Source of the DNA: Deinococcus aquaedulcis | Lineage (GTDB): Bacteria; Deinococcota; Deinococci; Deinococcales; Deinococcaceae | Length of the DNA: 64,000 nucleotides | Assembly: GCF_019693445.1 (NCBI RefSeq) | Contig: NZ_JAHRBL010000001.1 | Span: forward strand, 248,001 to 312,000 | Direction: 5' to 3' | Part shown: in pieces, positions 21,945-32,200 of the stretch | Layout: every line of letters begins with the position of its first letter | Position numbering within the stretch: position 1 is the first letter of the stretch | The notes under the pieces: generated by a model | The model's database searches: none | Seen by the model: the letters and a program-made list of their open reading frames with translations, nothing else | Told to the model about the DNA's origin: nothing | Made by a program: the position numbers and the translations under genes

Positions 21945-23048
21945 TCAGGGCCCAACGCGAAAAGCCCAGCCCACCGGGCCGCGCGCCGTGTCAAAGCGCA
22001 CCTTCACCTGTGCGCCCTGGGGCAGAGGGGCGTGGGGCAGCAGCACGGCTGCGCCCTGGGCCGCCAGAATCTGCCGCCCCGCGCGGGTCTCGCTGGCATT
22101 GGCGCCCTCAAAGGTCTGGGCGGTCAGCAGGCAGGCGGGCTGGGGGCGGGCGTTCACCCACACCTGCGCCGAGCGCACCGCCGGCCCATCCGGGCCCAGC
22201 AGCAGCGCCACCGGGGCGCCCGGCGTCCCCGCCAGCCCCGCGCAGCCAGCGGTGGGGTCGGGCCATTCACCCGCCGCCGCCGGACCCCCCGGGCCCGTCG
22301 CCCCGGGGGCCGGGTAGCGCACCGGGTAGCGCCCGGCGGCCTTGCCCAGGCCCCGGCGCACGTCTAGCACCACCGCCGTGCGCAAGGCGCCGCGCCCGTC
22401 GTGGGCCACGCCCAGCGCCACCTGGGTCAGGCGGGGGTCCAGCAGCTGCGGCAGGTGAAACGCGCCGCTGGCCCAGTAGCCCACCGCCCGGCCGGCGCCG
22501 GAATCCGGCTGCGAGGACACGAAGTAGTGCCCCGGCGCGCAGGCCTCGCCCGCCGCGCTGTGGTAGGGGCTTTTCGGGTCCTGGCGGTGCTCGGCGCGGT
22601 CCTCACGCACCAGATAGCGGGCGTGGGCCGCGCACCCGGGCGCCCACGCGGCCTGCAGCTTCACCGGGGCCATGCCCGCGCGGCGGCGCACGGCGTTCAG
22701 GGGGGCCAGGGCGGCGGGGCTGGGGGCCGTGGCCGACGGGACCTGCGCTGCCCCAGACGGCGCGGGGGGCGTCAGGAGCGTTCGGGGAGCCTGTGGGGCT
22801 GGCGCCGACGACGGAGCCTGCGGGGTGCCCGGCGAAACGGTGGTGACTGGTTCCGGTTGTGGTGCTTCATCGCCTGGCACCGCCGCGTCCACCTGGATTG
22901 GGGCCGGCGCCGGCTGGGCCACCGGCCCGGCCTCCTGCTGTTCCGGCCACCAGCCGGCCTGTTGCAACCCCCACACCCCCAGGGCAAACAGCCCCAGGGT
23001 CCAGGCCAGCGCCAGCAGCGCCCGACGCAGCCACCACCACGCGCCCAT
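21945..23048 (-). CDS. Membrane-anchored CAP-domain protein
   Basis: 367 residues. An N-terminal hydrophobic segment (ALLALAWTLGLFALGVWGL) is an anchor or uncleaved signal, followed by a Pro/Ala/Glu-rich linker (about residues 35-120). A CAP/SCP domain follows (PLNAVRRRAGMAPVKLQAAWAPGCAAHARYLV, then DRAEHRQDPKSPYHSAAGEAC), and then an unassigned C-terminal part with Cys in TAGCAG and QPACLL. CAP proteins are extracytoplasmic and often of unknown activity. TACCCT lies 5 nt before the ATG, and the promoter faces moeA across 58 bp. Confidence 0.8.
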   Translation of the reverse strand: MGAWWWLRRALLALAWTLGLFALGVWGLQQAGWWPEQQEAGPVAQPAPAPIQVDAAVPGDEAPQPEPVTTVSPGTPQAPSSAPAPQAPRTLLTPPAPSGAAQVPSATAPSPAALAPLNAVRRRAGMAPVKLQAAWAPGCAAHARYLVREDRAEHRQDPKSPYHSAAGEACAPGHYFVSSQPDSGAGRAVGYWASGAFHLPQLLDPRLTQVALGVAHDGRGALRTAVVLDVRRGLGKAAGRYPVRYPAPGATGPGGPAAAGEWPDPTAGCAGLAGTPGAPVALLLGPDGPAVRSAQVWVNARPQPACLLTAQTFEGANASETRAGRQILAAQGAAVLLPHAPLPQGAQVKVRFDTARGPVGWAFRVGP

Positions 23049-23094
23049 GCCCCAGGGTAGGCCGCGCGGCCCCGTGCTGGGTGCGCCGCACGCC

Positions 23095-23100
23095 TATCCT
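23095..23100 (+). promoter_or_regulatory. Leaderless -10 box of moeA
   Basis: TATCCT, then 6 nt, then the ATG at 23107. It fixes the start well inside a longer open frame. Confidence 0.75.
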
Positions 23101-23106
23101 GCCTTC

Positions 23107-24297
23107 ATGACCCGGCCCGACTTTCCCATGCACGTCACCGTGCCCCAGGCCCGCGCCCATCTGGCGGCCCTGCTGCCCACGCTGGGCCACGAAACCGTGC
23201 CGCTGGCGCAGGCCGCTGGCCGCACCCTGGCCGCCGATCTGCCCGCACTGGTCAGCCACCCCAGCGCCACCGAGAGCGCCCTGGACGGCATTGCCGCCCG
23301 TGAAGCCGACACCCTGGGCGCCGGCCCGGAGACCCCGGTGCGCCTGCGCGTGGTGGGCGAGAGCCGCGCGGGGGAGCCCTTTGCCGGCACCGTGGGCCCC
23401 GGCGAGTGCGTGCGCATCTATACCGGCGCGCCGCTGCCGCCCGGCACCGACGCCATCTGCCCGGTGGAACAGCTGGCCGAGGACGGCGCCGACCACGTGG
23501 CCCTGCGGCGCCCCGCCCGCCCCGGCGACGTGCGCGCCGAGGGCGGTGACTTCCGCGCCGGGGACGTGGTGCTGCGGGTCGGCACACCCCTGACCCCGGC
23601 CCGGCTGGCCCTGGCCGCCGCGCTGGGCCACGCCGAGGTGCCGGTCAGGCGCCGCCTGCGGGTGGCGCTGCTGTCTACCGGCGACGAAGTGGTGCCGCCG
23701 GGCCAGCCCCTGTGCCCGGGGCAGGTGTACGACTCCAACAGCGTGGGCCTGCGCGCCCTGCTGGCTGAGTGCGGCTGCGAGGTCATTCCCCTGGGCCACG
23801 CCCCCGATTCCCCGGCCGCCCTGGCCGCCCTGCTGGAACAGGCGGGCGGCGCCGACCTGCTGCTGAGCAGCGGCGGGGTCAGCATGGGCAAATACGACTT
23901 TCTGCGCGACCTGCTGCTGGAGCGCGGGCAGGTGAGCTTCTGGAAGGTGCGCATGCGCCCCGGGGGCCCCGCCCTGCTGGGCCGCTGGAATGGCTTGCCT
24001 GTATTTGGCCTGCCCGGCAACCCGGTCAGTAGCCTCGTGGTGTTTGAGGTCATCGTGCGCCCGGTTCTGACCGGACAGGCGCCACACCTCCTGCGCCTGC
24101 GCGCGGCCACGCCCTTTGCCGCCCTGCCCGATAAAACGGCCTTCTGGCGCGCGGTGCTGCGGGACGGCGCCGCCCACGACTACGGCGCGCAGGGCAGCGG
24201 CATCCTCCGGTCCCTCAGCGAGGCCCAGGCCCTGGTGGTCGTGCCGGAGGGGCAGGCGGTGGCAGCGGGGGACGAGGTAGAGGTGCTGCTGTTGTAG
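23107..24297 (+). CDS. moeA: Molybdopterin molybdotransferase
   Basis: A 396-residue enzyme that inserts molybdate into adenylated molybdopterin. Family blocks are VTVPQARAHLAALLP, GRTLAADLPAL, VRIYTGAPLPPGTDAI, ALLSTGDEVVPPG, YDSNSVGLRALL, SSGGVSMGKYDF and LPGNPVSS. The usual SAMDGYA motif is altered to SALDGIA, a mild variation at the active-site loop. No other molybdenum cofactor genes are in the window. It is leaderless by promoter position. The 3' spacer carries an inverted period-7 array acting as a putative terminator. Confidence 0.94.
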   Translation: MTRPDFPMHVTVPQARAHLAALLPTLGHETVPLAQAAGRTLAADLPALVSHPSATESALDGIAAREADTLGAGPETPVRLRVVGESRAGEPFAGTVGPGECVRIYTGAPLPPGTDAICPVEQLAEDGADHVALRRPARPGDVRAEGGDFRAGDVVLRVGTPLTPARLALAAALGHAEVPVRRRLRVALLSTGDEVVPPGQPLCPGQVYDSNSVGLRALLAECGCEVIPLGHAPDSPAALAALLEQAGGADLLLSSGGVSMGKYDFLRDLLLERGQVSFWKVRMRPGGPALLGRWNGLPVFGLPGNPVSSLVVFEVIVRPVLTGQAPHLLRLRAATPFAALPDKTAFWRAVLRDGAAHDYGAQGSGILRSLSEAQALVVVPEGQAVAAGDEVEVLLL

Positions 24298-24300
24298 GGC

Positions 24301-24364
24301 GCGGGAAGCAGGGTGCGGGAGGCGGAAAAAGGCCTCCTCCTGCTTCCCGCCTCCCGCACCCCGC
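24301..24364. repeat. Inverted array of period-7 units between convergent genes
   Basis: The left arm (24301-24328) is four 7-mers such as GCGGGAA and GCAGGGT. The right arm (24337-24364) has CTCCTGC, TTCCCGC and two similar units. Only about 8 nt separate the arms, so the transcript of either strand folds into a long hairpin between moeA and the amylase gene. It probably doubles as a terminator. Confidence 0.8.
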
Positions 24365-24370
24365 CTCCTC

Positions 24371-25834
24371 TTAAACCGGCACCAGCACCAGCGCGCCCCG
24401 TGCGGGGACGCCCAGCGGGGTGTCGCCCGTCAGGTGAACTTCGCGGCCGGTCAGCACGTCGCGGTAGGCGCCAGGACGCACGCTGGTGAAGGGCAGGTGT
24501 GCGGTCTTCAGGCCCGCGTTCAGGCCCACGTAAGCGTCGCCGCGCTCGTGGCGCCGGGCATACACCAGCCCTTCGCCCTGCGCGTGGGTCACCTCAAAGG
24601 TGCCGCGCCCCAGGGCGGGGGTGGCGTGGCGCGCGGCGGTGAGGCGGCGGATCAGGGCCAGGGTGTCCAGGTTCCACTCGCGCTCGTCCCAGGGAAAAGC
24701 GCGGCGGCAGTCGGGGTCGGGGCCGCCGGGCAGGCCGATCTCATCGCCGTAGTAGATGCACGGTGCGCCCACGTAGGTCATCTGAAAGACCGTGGCCAGC
24801 CCAAACGCGCTGGCGTCGCCCCCCACCGCCGTCAGAAAGCGCGCGGTGTCGTGCGAGTCCAGCAGGTTCAGTTGCACGCGCACCACGTCCGGGTGGTACA
24901 TCTGCGTCACCTCGGTCATGCGGGCGGCGAAGGCGGCGGCGTCCATGGGCTCCACGCGCCCGGTGCCGCTGCGCTCGTTCATGGGGTGGTCCAGGGTGCG
25001 CGCGCCAAAAAAGGCGAGGCAGGGCCGGGTGAAGTGGTAGTTCATCACGGCGTCAAACTGGTCGCCGGCCAGCCAGCGGTGGGCGTCGCCCCAGATTTCC
25101 CCCACGATGTAGGCGTCCGGATTGATGGCCTTGACGCGGCGGCGGAACTCCTGCCAGAACGCGTCGTCGTCAATCTCGTTGGGCACATCCAGACGCCAGC
25201 CGTCGATGCCAAAGCGGATCCAGTGCTCGGCCACGTCCCACAGAAATTCGCGCACGGCGGGCGTGTCGGTGTTGAACTTGGGCAGCGCGCGGTTGCCCCA
25301 CCACGCCGCGTAGTTGGCGGGTTTGCTCTCGTCGTAGGCGTTCAGCGGCCACGCCGAGGGGTGAAACCAGTCGCGGTAGGCGCTGCCCTCGCCCTGTTCC
25401 AGCAGGTCGTTGAACTGGAAAAAGCCCCGGCTGGCGTGGTTGAACACGCCGTCAAGCACCACGCGAATGCCCCGGGCGTGCGCCTCGTCAATAAGGTGGC
25501 GCAGCGCCGCGTTGCCGCCCAGCATGGGGTCCACCTGGTAGTAGTCGTGCGTGTGGTAGCGGTGGTTGGCCGCCGACTGGAACACCGGGCAGAAGTAAAT
25601 GGCGTTCACACCCAGCGAGGCGATGTAATCCAGTTTGTCGGCCACACCCCATAGGTCGCCGCCCATGTACTTCTGAAAATGGGGAGCCGAGCCCCAGGGC
25701 TGCAGGTTCAGGCCCTCCACGCGGCCAGAGCGGGCAAAGCGGTCAGGAAAAATCTGGTAGAACACCGCGTCCGTCACCCAGTCGGGGGTCACGGGGTGCG
25801 GGGCAAGGGTCTGGTCCGGGCTGCGGGCTTCCAT
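24371..25834 (-). CDS. Glycoside hydrolase family 13 alpha-amylase / cyclomaltodextrinase-type enzyme
   Basis: 487 residues from the ATG at 25834 ([13 protein letters not shown]); an upstream in-frame ATG at 25888 is less likely because TATCCT lies 10 nt before 25834. The protein has the (beta/alpha)8 barrel with the four GH13 regions: [24 protein letters not shown] (nucleophile Asp), YIVGEIWGD (acid/base Glu) and [10 protein letters not shown]. The opening [18 protein letters not shown] is typical of neopullulanase/cyclomaltodextrinase enzymes. It lacks the N-terminal starch-binding domain of many relatives and has no signal peptide, so it likely acts on internal maltodextrins. Confidence 0.93.
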   Translation of the reverse strand: MEARSPDQTLAPHPVTPDWVTDAVFYQIFPDRFARSGRVEGLNLQPWGSAPHFQKYMGGDLWGVADKLDYIASLGVNAIYFCPVFQSAANHRYHTHDYYQVDPMLGGNAALRHLIDEAHARGIRVVLDGVFNHASRGFFQFNDLLEQGEGSAYRDWFHPSAWPLNAYDESKPANYAAWWGNRALPKFNTDTPAVREFLWDVAEHWIRFGIDGWRLDVPNEIDDDAFWQEFRRRVKAINPDAYIVGEIWGDAHRWLAGDQFDAVMNYHFTRPCLAFFGARTLDHPMNERSGTGRVEPMDAAAFAARMTEVTQMYHPDVVRVQLNLLDSHDTARFLTAVGGDASAFGLATVFQMTYVGAPCIYYGDEIGLPGGPDPDCRRAFPWDEREWNLDTLALIRRLTAARHATPALGRGTFEVTHAQGEGLVYARRHERGDAYVGLNAGLKTAHLPFTSVRPGAYRDVLTGREVHLTGDTPLGVPARGALVLVPV

Positions 25835-25911
25835 GTCGGGGGAGAGGATAGCGGCCCCAGGCTCTCGCGCCTCTGACAGGGACACCATTGGCGGGACAGG
25901 GCAGAGGCCGG

Positions 25912-27225
25912 TTAACGGTTTTCAGGAGGATGCGCCTGGGCCCAGCGCTGCACGAACGCCCGCGCCTCTTCGGGGGTGCCCACTTCGCCCACGGCAGCGG
26001 CTTCGCTCAGCGCGCGCGCCGCCTGCCCCACGCGGGGGCCGGGGGGTACGCCCAGCAGCGCCATGATGGCCTCGCCGCGCAGCAACGGCGGCGGGGGGCT
26101 GGGCTGGGCCTCCAGCGCCGCGAGCACCCGGTCCATCGCCTGGGCGTAGGCGCGGCGGCTGGCCTCGGAACTGGCGGGGCCACGCGCGGCCTCGCGGTCG
26201 GCCAGCATCACGCTCAGGAGGTCCGGCAGCACCTCGCGGCGGCGGTGCACAAAACGCCGGGCCTCGCGCTCCGTGGTCGGCAGCGGCACCATGTGCGCCC
26301 CCACCAGCGCCGCCGCGTGGCGGATGTCGTCACCGGGCAGCTTCAGGCGGGTCAGGATCTGCGTGGTCAGGGCTGCGCCCACCTTGTCGTGGCCGTGAAA
26401 GGACTGACGCCCGGTGTCGGGATCGCGGGTATGGGTGCGTGGTTTGCCCACATCGTGCAGCAGGGCGGCCCAGCGCAGGGGTAGCGGGGCGTGGGGCTGG
26501 CGGGCCAGCAGCTGGTGCAGCGCCTCTATACCGTGGTGAAACACGTCCAGATGGTGAAAGCCGCCCTGCCCCAGCCCCAGCCCTTCGCGCAGTTCGGGCA
26601 CCGTCAGGGCCAGCAGCCCCAGCCCTTCCAGGCGCAGGAGGCCCCGCGCCGCCTCTGGGTGGCCCAGCAGGGCGTGCAGTTCGTCGCGCACCCGTTCCGG
26701 GGCCGGCAGGGGCAAGGCGCCGCGCGCCAGTTCGGCCGCCACCTCATGCACGGCGCGCTCGGTGGCGCCTTCCAGCCGGAACCCCAGCGTGGCTTCAAAG
26801 CGCGCCGCCCGCCACGCCCGCAGGGGATCGGCGCGCAGGTTCTGGGGCGAGACCATGCGCAGCCGCCGCGCCCGCAGGTCGCGCCCCCCACCCGTGGGGT
26901 CCAGCACCTGCCCCGCCGCGTCTATCCCAATGGCATTCACCGTAAAGTCGCGCCGCCAGAGGTCGGCCTGCACGTCGCCCGGCAGCGGGACCAGATCGTG
27001 CTGCACGCCGCCCGGGGCATGGACCCGCCAGTAGCCACGTTCGTCGTCCAGGGCAAAGGCCGCGCCCCCGGTGGTGGCCGCCAGCGCCAGCGCCGCCGCT
27101 CTGGGGTCGGGCACCGCCCAGTCGTAATCCTTGGCGGCCACCCCACGCAGCCAGTCGCGCGCCGCGCCGCCGACCAGCAGGGCGCCGGGCGGAAAGGGTG
27201 GCAGGGGGGGGCGGCGGCGAAACAT
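25912..27225 (-). CDS. CCA tRNA nucleotidyltransferase family protein (class II, HD domain)
   Basis: 437 residues. The head domain has [12 protein letters not shown] and KDYDWAV, the nucleotidyltransferase GG and DxD-like pattern, followed by [12 protein letters not shown] and [28 protein letters not shown], the class II neck motifs. A C-terminal HD domain ([15 protein letters not shown]) is present. It adds or repairs the 3' CCA of tRNAs; deinococci can split A- and CC-addition between two enzymes, and which activity this has cannot be told here. TAGCAT lies exactly 6 nt before the ATG. The divergent tRNA-Ala gene begins about 120 bp away. Confidence 0.9.
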   Translation of the reverse strand: MFRRRPPLPPFPPGALLVGGAARDWLRGVAAKDYDWAVPDPRAAALALAATTGGAAFALDDERGYWRVHAPGGVQHDLVPLPGDVQADLWRRDFTVNAIGIDAAGQVLDPTGGGRDLRARRLRMVSPQNLRADPLRAWRAARFEATLGFRLEGATERAVHEVAAELARGALPLPAPERVRDELHALLGHPEAARGLLRLEGLGLLALTVPELREGLGLGQGGFHHLDVFHHGIEALHQLLARQPHAPLPLRWAALLHDVGKPRTHTRDPDTGRQSFHGHDKVGAALTTQILTRLKLPGDDIRHAAALVGAHMVPLPTTEREARRFVHRRREVLPDLLSVMLADREAARGPASSEASRRAYAQAMDRVLAALEAQPSPPPPLLRGEAIMALLGVPPGPRVGQAARALSEAAAVGEVGTPEEARAFVQRWAQAHPPENR

Positions 27226-27231
27226 GGGCGC

Positions 27232-27237
27232 ATGCTA
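27232..27237 (-). promoter_or_regulatory. Leaderless -10 box of the CCA-adding enzyme gene
   Basis: TAGCAT, then 6 nt, then the ATG at 27225. Confidence 0.75.
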
Positions 27238-27307
27238 CGCGCCGCCGCTGCGGGTGGGCATCGGCCATCTGGCGGTGCGGGTAGAGCGGGGAGCAGCCGC
27301 GCCGCGC

Positions 27308-27336
27308 TTGCCAAGCCCGGAAGGCTCTGCTACAGT
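27308..27336 (+). promoter_or_regulatory. Sigma-70-type promoter of tRNA-Ala
   Basis: TTGCCA at 27308-27313 and TACAGT at 27331-27336, spaced by 17 bp and ending 12 nt before the mature tRNA. Confidence 0.75.
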
Positions 27337-27348
27337 GCCGGGCGCTGA

Positions 27349-27423
<75 letters not shown>

Positions 27424-27429
27424 CAGGAA

Positions 27430-27465
27430 GGGACACGGTTCTACAGGCCGTGTCCCTGCTGCTTT
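27430..27465 (+). terminator. Terminator of tRNA-Ala
   Basis: GGGACACGG pairs with CCGTGTCCC around a 9-nt loop, and a five-T run follows after TGCTGC. Confidence 0.88.
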
Positions 27466-27650
27466 TTCACTGGGGTGTCTGTGACAGAGTGAGGGCAAAA
27501 AGCAGGTGGCGTCCCAGTTCTGCCTTCCCTGTCATCCTCCGAAGGTCTAGGCCCCTGCTGGCTGCACCCTGTTCACATTGGGCAGCGCCGCGCGGCCTGC
27601 CCTTCTACACTGCGGGTCAACCTGTTCCCTTTCCCCAAGGAGGCCCGCGC

Positions 27651-27932
27651 ATGACCCAGTATGTAAACCCCGATCTGCAGGGCGACTCGCCCGCCTGGCT
27701 CAGTTTTATCTGGATTGCCTTTCTGGTCAGCCTCAGCCTGCTGCTGCTGGGCATCTACTTCATTCCGGTGAACTGGTGGATCAAGGGCTACCTGTACATG
27801 GGCACCCTGTTCCTGACCGCCAGCACGCTGACCCTCAGCAAAAGCCTGCGCGACAAGCACGAGCACGAGCGGCTGGTCAACCGCGTGAAGCACGCCCGCA
27901 CCGAGCAGGTGCTCAGCAAGTACGAAAGCTGA
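27651..27932 (+). CDS. YiaA/YiaB-like two-helix membrane protein
   Basis: A 93-residue inner-membrane protein with two hydrophobic helices (LSFIWIAFLVSLSLLLLGIYFI and GYLYMGTLFLTASTLTLS). A short linker containing NWWIKGYLYMG separates them, and a charged cytosolic tail (KSLRDKHEHERLVNRVKHAR) follows. This matches the YiaAB two-helix domain, whose function is not established. The start is fixed by AAGGAGG 7 nt upstream. It stands alone. Confidence 0.85.
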   Translation: MTQYVNPDLQGDSPAWLSFIWIAFLVSLSLLLLGIYFIPVNWWIKGYLYMGTLFLTASTLTLSKSLRDKHEHERLVNRVKHARTEQVLSKYES

Positions 27933-28002
27933 GCCCGTCGTCCTTAAGCGCAGCCTGAGCAGCGCACCATCCCTGCCTCACCGGGCGCTGGTGTGATGGG
28001 GT

Positions 28003-29133
28003 ATGACCCTCCGCGCCTGCGCCGCCCTGCTGACCCTGGCCCTCTCCAGTACCGCCTGCACCCAGCTGGGCACGGGAGCCAACCCTGCACCGGGCACCCC
28101 GCCGGGCACGAGTGGTTTGACTGTACCGGCAGGCTTTTCGGTGTCGCTGTACGCCGAGGGCTTTAAAAAGCCGCGCCTGATGGAAGTGGCGGGTAACGGC
28201 GACGTGCTGCTCAGCGACACCGGGGCCGGCACTGTGTACGTGCTGCCCGACCGCAACCGCGACGGGGCGGCCGACAGCAAAGAGGTGTACGCCAGCGGTC
28301 TGAACCAGCCGCACGGCCTGGCGCTGCACGGGGGCTTCCTGTACGTGGCGAACACCGACGGCGTGGTGCGCTTTCCATACGCAGCGGGCGACCTGAAGGC
28401 CAGTGCCCCCGCGCAGCCGGTGGTGTCGCTGCCCGGGGGCGGCGGCCACTCCACCCGCACCGTGGTCTTCGGGCCGGATGGGCGCATGTACGTCTCGGTG
28501 GGCAGCACCTGCAATGTCTGCGAGGAAAGCGACGCCCGGCGCGCCGCCGTCTGGGTGTACGACGCGGACGGGAAAAATGGCCGCCTGTATGCCAGCGGCC
28601 TGCGCAACGCGGTGGGGCTGGAATGGTTTGGGGGACAACTGTACGCCACCAACAACGGCCGGGACCAGCTGGGCGACGATATTCCACCTGAAGCCTTCTG
28701 GCGCCTGACCGACGGCGGCTTTTATGGCTGGCCCTACTGCTACCCCACCCAGGCTGGGCAGCCGCAGGTGTGGGACAGCAATTTTGGCCGCCGCACCGCC
28801 GCAACCTGCACGGGCGCTGCCCCCGCCCTGGCGCTGACCACTGCGCACTCGGCGCCGCTGGGGCTGGCCTTTTACACCGGCAAGACCTTCCCGGCGCGCT
28901 ACCAGGGGCAGATGTTCGTGGCGCTGCACGGGAGCTGGAACCGCACAGAGAAGAGTGGCTACAAGGTCATCACCGTCGACCCCCAGAGTGGCCAGACGGC
29001 GGACTTCCTCACCGGTTTCCTGAAGGGCGGCGCGGTTAGCGGACGCCCGGTGGACCTCGCGGTGGCCTCAGACGGCGCGCTCCTGCTCACCGACGACGGT
29101 GCCGGCAAGGTGTGGCGCATTCAGGCCCGCTGA
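28003..29133 (+). CDS. PQQ-type sugar dehydrogenase lipoprotein
   Basis: 376 residues with a lipoprotein signal ending LALSSTACTQ (lipobox STAC), so it is anchored to a membrane outside the cytosol. The six-bladed propeller resembles glucose/sorbosone dehydrogenases: VPAGFSVSLYAEGFKKPRLMEV, GLNQPHGLALHGGFLYVANTDG, GGHSTRTVVFGPDGRMYVSVG, GLRNAVGLEWFGGQLYATNNGRDQLGDDIPPE and LHGSWNRTEKSGYKV. It is a paralogue of 16455-17693 and differs by extra Cys (GSTCNVCEES, YCYP, ATCTG). The true substrate is unknown. Confidence 0.88.
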   Translation: MTLRACAALLTLALSSTACTQLGTGANPAPGTPPGTSGLTVPAGFSVSLYAEGFKKPRLMEVAGNGDVLLSDTGAGTVYVLPDRNRDGAADSKEVYASGLNQPHGLALHGGFLYVANTDGVVRFPYAAGDLKASAPAQPVVSLPGGGGHSTRTVVFGPDGRMYVSVGSTCNVCEESDARRAAVWVYDADGKNGRLYASGLRNAVGLEWFGGQLYATNNGRDQLGDDIPPEAFWRLTDGGFYGWPYCYPTQAGQPQVWDSNFGRRTAATCTGAAPALALTTAHSAPLGLAFYTGKTFPARYQGQMFVALHGSWNRTEKSGYKVITVDPQSGQTADFLTGFLKGGAVSGRPVDLAVASDGALLLTDDGAGKVWRIQAR

Positions 29134-29145
29134 GCCTTTGCCTAC

Positions 29146-29166
29146 ACCCCACGACCCACAACCCAC
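29146..29166 (+). repeat. Short arm of period-7 units
   Basis: Three 7-mers, ACCCCAC, GACCCAC and AACCCAC in phase, just past the sugar dehydrogenase gene. No inverted partner is evident. Confidence 0.45.
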
Positions 29167-29188
29167 ACCGCTTTTTGCCGGGGCGCGC

Positions 29189-29194
29189 TAGACT
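29189..29194 (+). promoter_or_regulatory. Leaderless-type -10 box ahead of a short leader ORF
   Basis: TAGACT, then 7 nt, then a GTG at 29202 that opens the 25-codon leader ORF preceding the helicase gene. Confidence 0.55.
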
Positions 29195-29201
29195 CGGGGG
29201 C

Positions 29202-29279
29202 GTGTTTGTTCCCGCTGCACCGCCGCTCCTCGCTTCTGTGCCGGGACGGGCCGCCCTGCTGGCGCCCGGCGCCGCATGA
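29202..29279 (+). CDS. Possible leader ORF coupled to the SNF2 helicase gene
   Basis: From GTG 29202 (7 nt after a TAGACT box) a frame of 25 codons, opening MFVPAAPPLL, ends in TGA at 29277-29279. That stop overlaps the helicase ATG at 29276 as ATGA. The helicase start has no ribosome-binding sequence of its own, so translational coupling through this leader is plausible. The peptide has no recognisable function and could also be a chance frame. Confidence 0.4.
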   Translation: MFVPAAPPLLASVPGRAALLAPGAA

Positions 29280-32200
29280 AGCTCAGCCGACTGCCACCCG
29301 GTTTTGCGCTGGACACCGCCGCCCAGGGTCTGGCCCTGCGTGAAGAGGCGGTGCAGGACACCGTGCGCACCTGGACCGATCTGGGCTGGCACGCCGAGGC
29401 CAACGTGCACGACGACGGCGCGGTCTACCACGCCACCGTGGACCTGCTGCCGCCCCCGGACCCGCAGCTGCGCGGCTCCAGCTGCACCTGCGGGCGCTAC
29501 CGCTGCCGCCATGTGGCCGCGCTGGTGCTGGCCACCGATCCGCCCCCCGGCCCCCGCCCGGTACCCAAAGAGGTGCCGGCTGAGGCGCCCCCCACCGAAG
29601 AACCCCTGGACGCCCGCACCCAGCAGTGGCTGGCGTCGTTCAGCGAGACGCACACGCCGGGCCGGGGCCGGCAGTTCGAGCTGCGCTACGTGCTGCGGCT
29701 GCTGCCCCCGGCCACAGCGGGCGGCGGGCGGCGTGTGGCGGTCAAACTGGTGCGCCTGCCCCTGCGCAGTGCCGAAGGGCCCGACCTGCGCGGCGCCGAG
29801 CCCTACGCCCTGCCGCGCACGCTGTCCACGGCCCCTGCCTTTGCCCGGCGGGATGCGGGGCTGCTGCGGCTGCTGGAGGTGGCCGCCACCCCCACCCACG
29901 AACCAGGGCGCTGGCAGGAAGAACTGCACGCCCTGAACGACCACCCGGCGGCCGATCTGCTGTTGGACGAGCTGCTGGCCACCGGCCGCCTGTGCTGGGA
30001 ACGTCCCGAGCAGCTCCTGACCCGGGGCCCAGTGCTGGCCGGGCAACTGGCGTGGCTGTCCGACGCCCGGGGCGGCCAGACGCCCACCCTGCACGTGGAG
30101 GACCATCCCGACGCCCAGGTGTTGCCGGCGCCCAAGCCCTGGGCGGTGCTGCCCGGTCCCCTCCTGCTGTGCCGCGTGCAGACGGGCGCCCCGGCCGAAA
30201 CGGTGGCCCGCTTCCTGGCTGGGCCCACCCTGCCGCCCGCGCAGGCGGTGGCGCTGGCCCACGCGATCACGGCCTCGGGGCTGAACCTGCCCATTCCGCA
30301 CACCGTGCAGGTGCGCGAGGAGCGCCTGCCATACACCCCGCAGCTGCACCTGCTGGCCCGGCCCGCCACCCACCACGCCTACAGCGGGGCGCGCACCGCC
30401 GTGACCCTGCCGGTGGCCGAACTGCGCCACGCCTACGCGGGCCTGACGGTGCCCGATCACCAGGACAGCGGCGCGGGGCCGGCGGTGTTCCGGGGCGGGG
30501 TGCTCACCCGGGTCAGCCGCGACCCGGCCGCTGAGCGCGAAGCGGCGCGCAGCGTGGCGCTGGCTGGCTTCATGACTATCGAAGAGGCGTATGGCCACGA
30601 CTACACCTTGCCGGACGCCGAGCGCCTGCTGACCCTGGGCGACGAGGCCGCCTGGATGGCCTTTTTGCAGGGCGGCGGACGCGCGGACCTGGAAGCGCAG
30701 GGCGTGGGCATCCACCTGCACCCAGATTTTCCCCTGAACTATGCCGAAATCACCGACTGGTACGGCGAGGCTGACGACAGCCACGGCGGCTGGTTCACCC
30801 TGGACCTGGGCATCGTGGTGGACGGCCAGCGCCTGTCGTTGCTGCCCATCCTGGCGGACCTGATTGTCCGGCAGCCGCACCTCTTTACCCCCGAGGCCCT
30901 GGCCGAATTGCCGGACGACGAGGTGCTGCACGCCGCCCTGGACGACGGCCGCCGCGTGGCCCTGCCTGCTGGGCGGGTGCGCGCCATTCTGGGCGTGCTG
31001 GTCGAGCTGAACCTGCGCGACTTGCCCCCCGGGCCCCTGCGGCTGCCCCTGCTGGACGCCGCCCGGCTGGCGCAGCTGGAAGAAGCGGTGCAGGCCCGCT
31101 GGCTGGGCGCCGAGCGCCTGCTGGACCTGGGCCGCCGCCTGCGCGACTTTACCGGCGTGCGCGACGTTGAGCCGCCCCAGGGCCTGCGGGCCGAACTGCG
31201 TCCCTACCAGCTGCAGGGGGTGGCGTGGCTACAGTTTCTGCGCGAGTACGGCGTGGGCGGCATCCTGGCCGACGATATGGGGCTGGGAAAGACCGTGATG
31301 ACCCTGGCCCACCTGCTGCTGGAAAAAGAATCGGGCCGTGCAGACCGCCCCAGCCTCGTGGTGGCGCCCACCAGCGTGATTGGCAACTGGCAGGCCGAAG
31401 CCGCCAAGTTTGCCCCGGCCCTGCGGGTGCTGACCCTGCACGGCAAGGACCGCCGCGCGCTGTTTGCGCAGATTCCCGGGCATGATCTGGTGCTCACCAC
31501 CTATCCGCTGCTGCCGCGCGACATCACCGAACTGGGCGCAGGCGAGTACCACCTCGTCATTCTGGACGAGGCCCAGAACATCAAGAACACGCGCACGGCG
31601 GCGGCCAAGGCGGCCGGCAGCCTCGCGGCGCGGCACCGGCTGGCCCTCACCGGCACCCCGCTGGAAAACCACCTGGGCGAGCTGTGGTCGCAGTTCAATT
31701 TCCTGGCCCCAGGGTTGCTGCATGACGAAAAGACTTTCCGCGAGCTGTACCGCACGCCCATTGAAAAGCGGGGCGAGGCCAGCCGCCGCGCCGCCCTGGC
31801 CGCCCGGGTGCGCCCCTTTATCCTGCGCCGCGAGAAGCGCGACGTGGCCCGCGAACTGCCCCCCAAGACCGAGATCCCGGTGCGCGTGACCCTGGACGGC
31901 GATCAGCGCGACCTGTACGAAACGGTGCGCGTGACCACCGAGGCGCGGGTGCGCGAGGAACTGCGCGCGCGCGGGCTCTCGCGCAGTACCATCGCCATTC
32001 TGGACGCGCTGCTGAAACTGCGCCAGGCCGCCACCGATCCCCGGCTGGTGAAGCTGGAGGCGGCGCGCGGCGTGCAGGGCAACGCCAAGTTCGAGTGGCT
32101 GCAGGCCCACCTGCCCCAGATGGTCGAGGAGGGCCGCCGGGTGCTGGTGTTCAGCGGCTTTGCCACCCTGCTGCGCCACCTCGAAGACTGGCTGCGCGAA

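Noticed and set aside
22672..23106. N-terminal extension of MoeA by 145 codons
   Set aside because: It runs antisense through the CAP-domain gene; the leaderless promoter at 23095-23100 fits the ATG at 23107.
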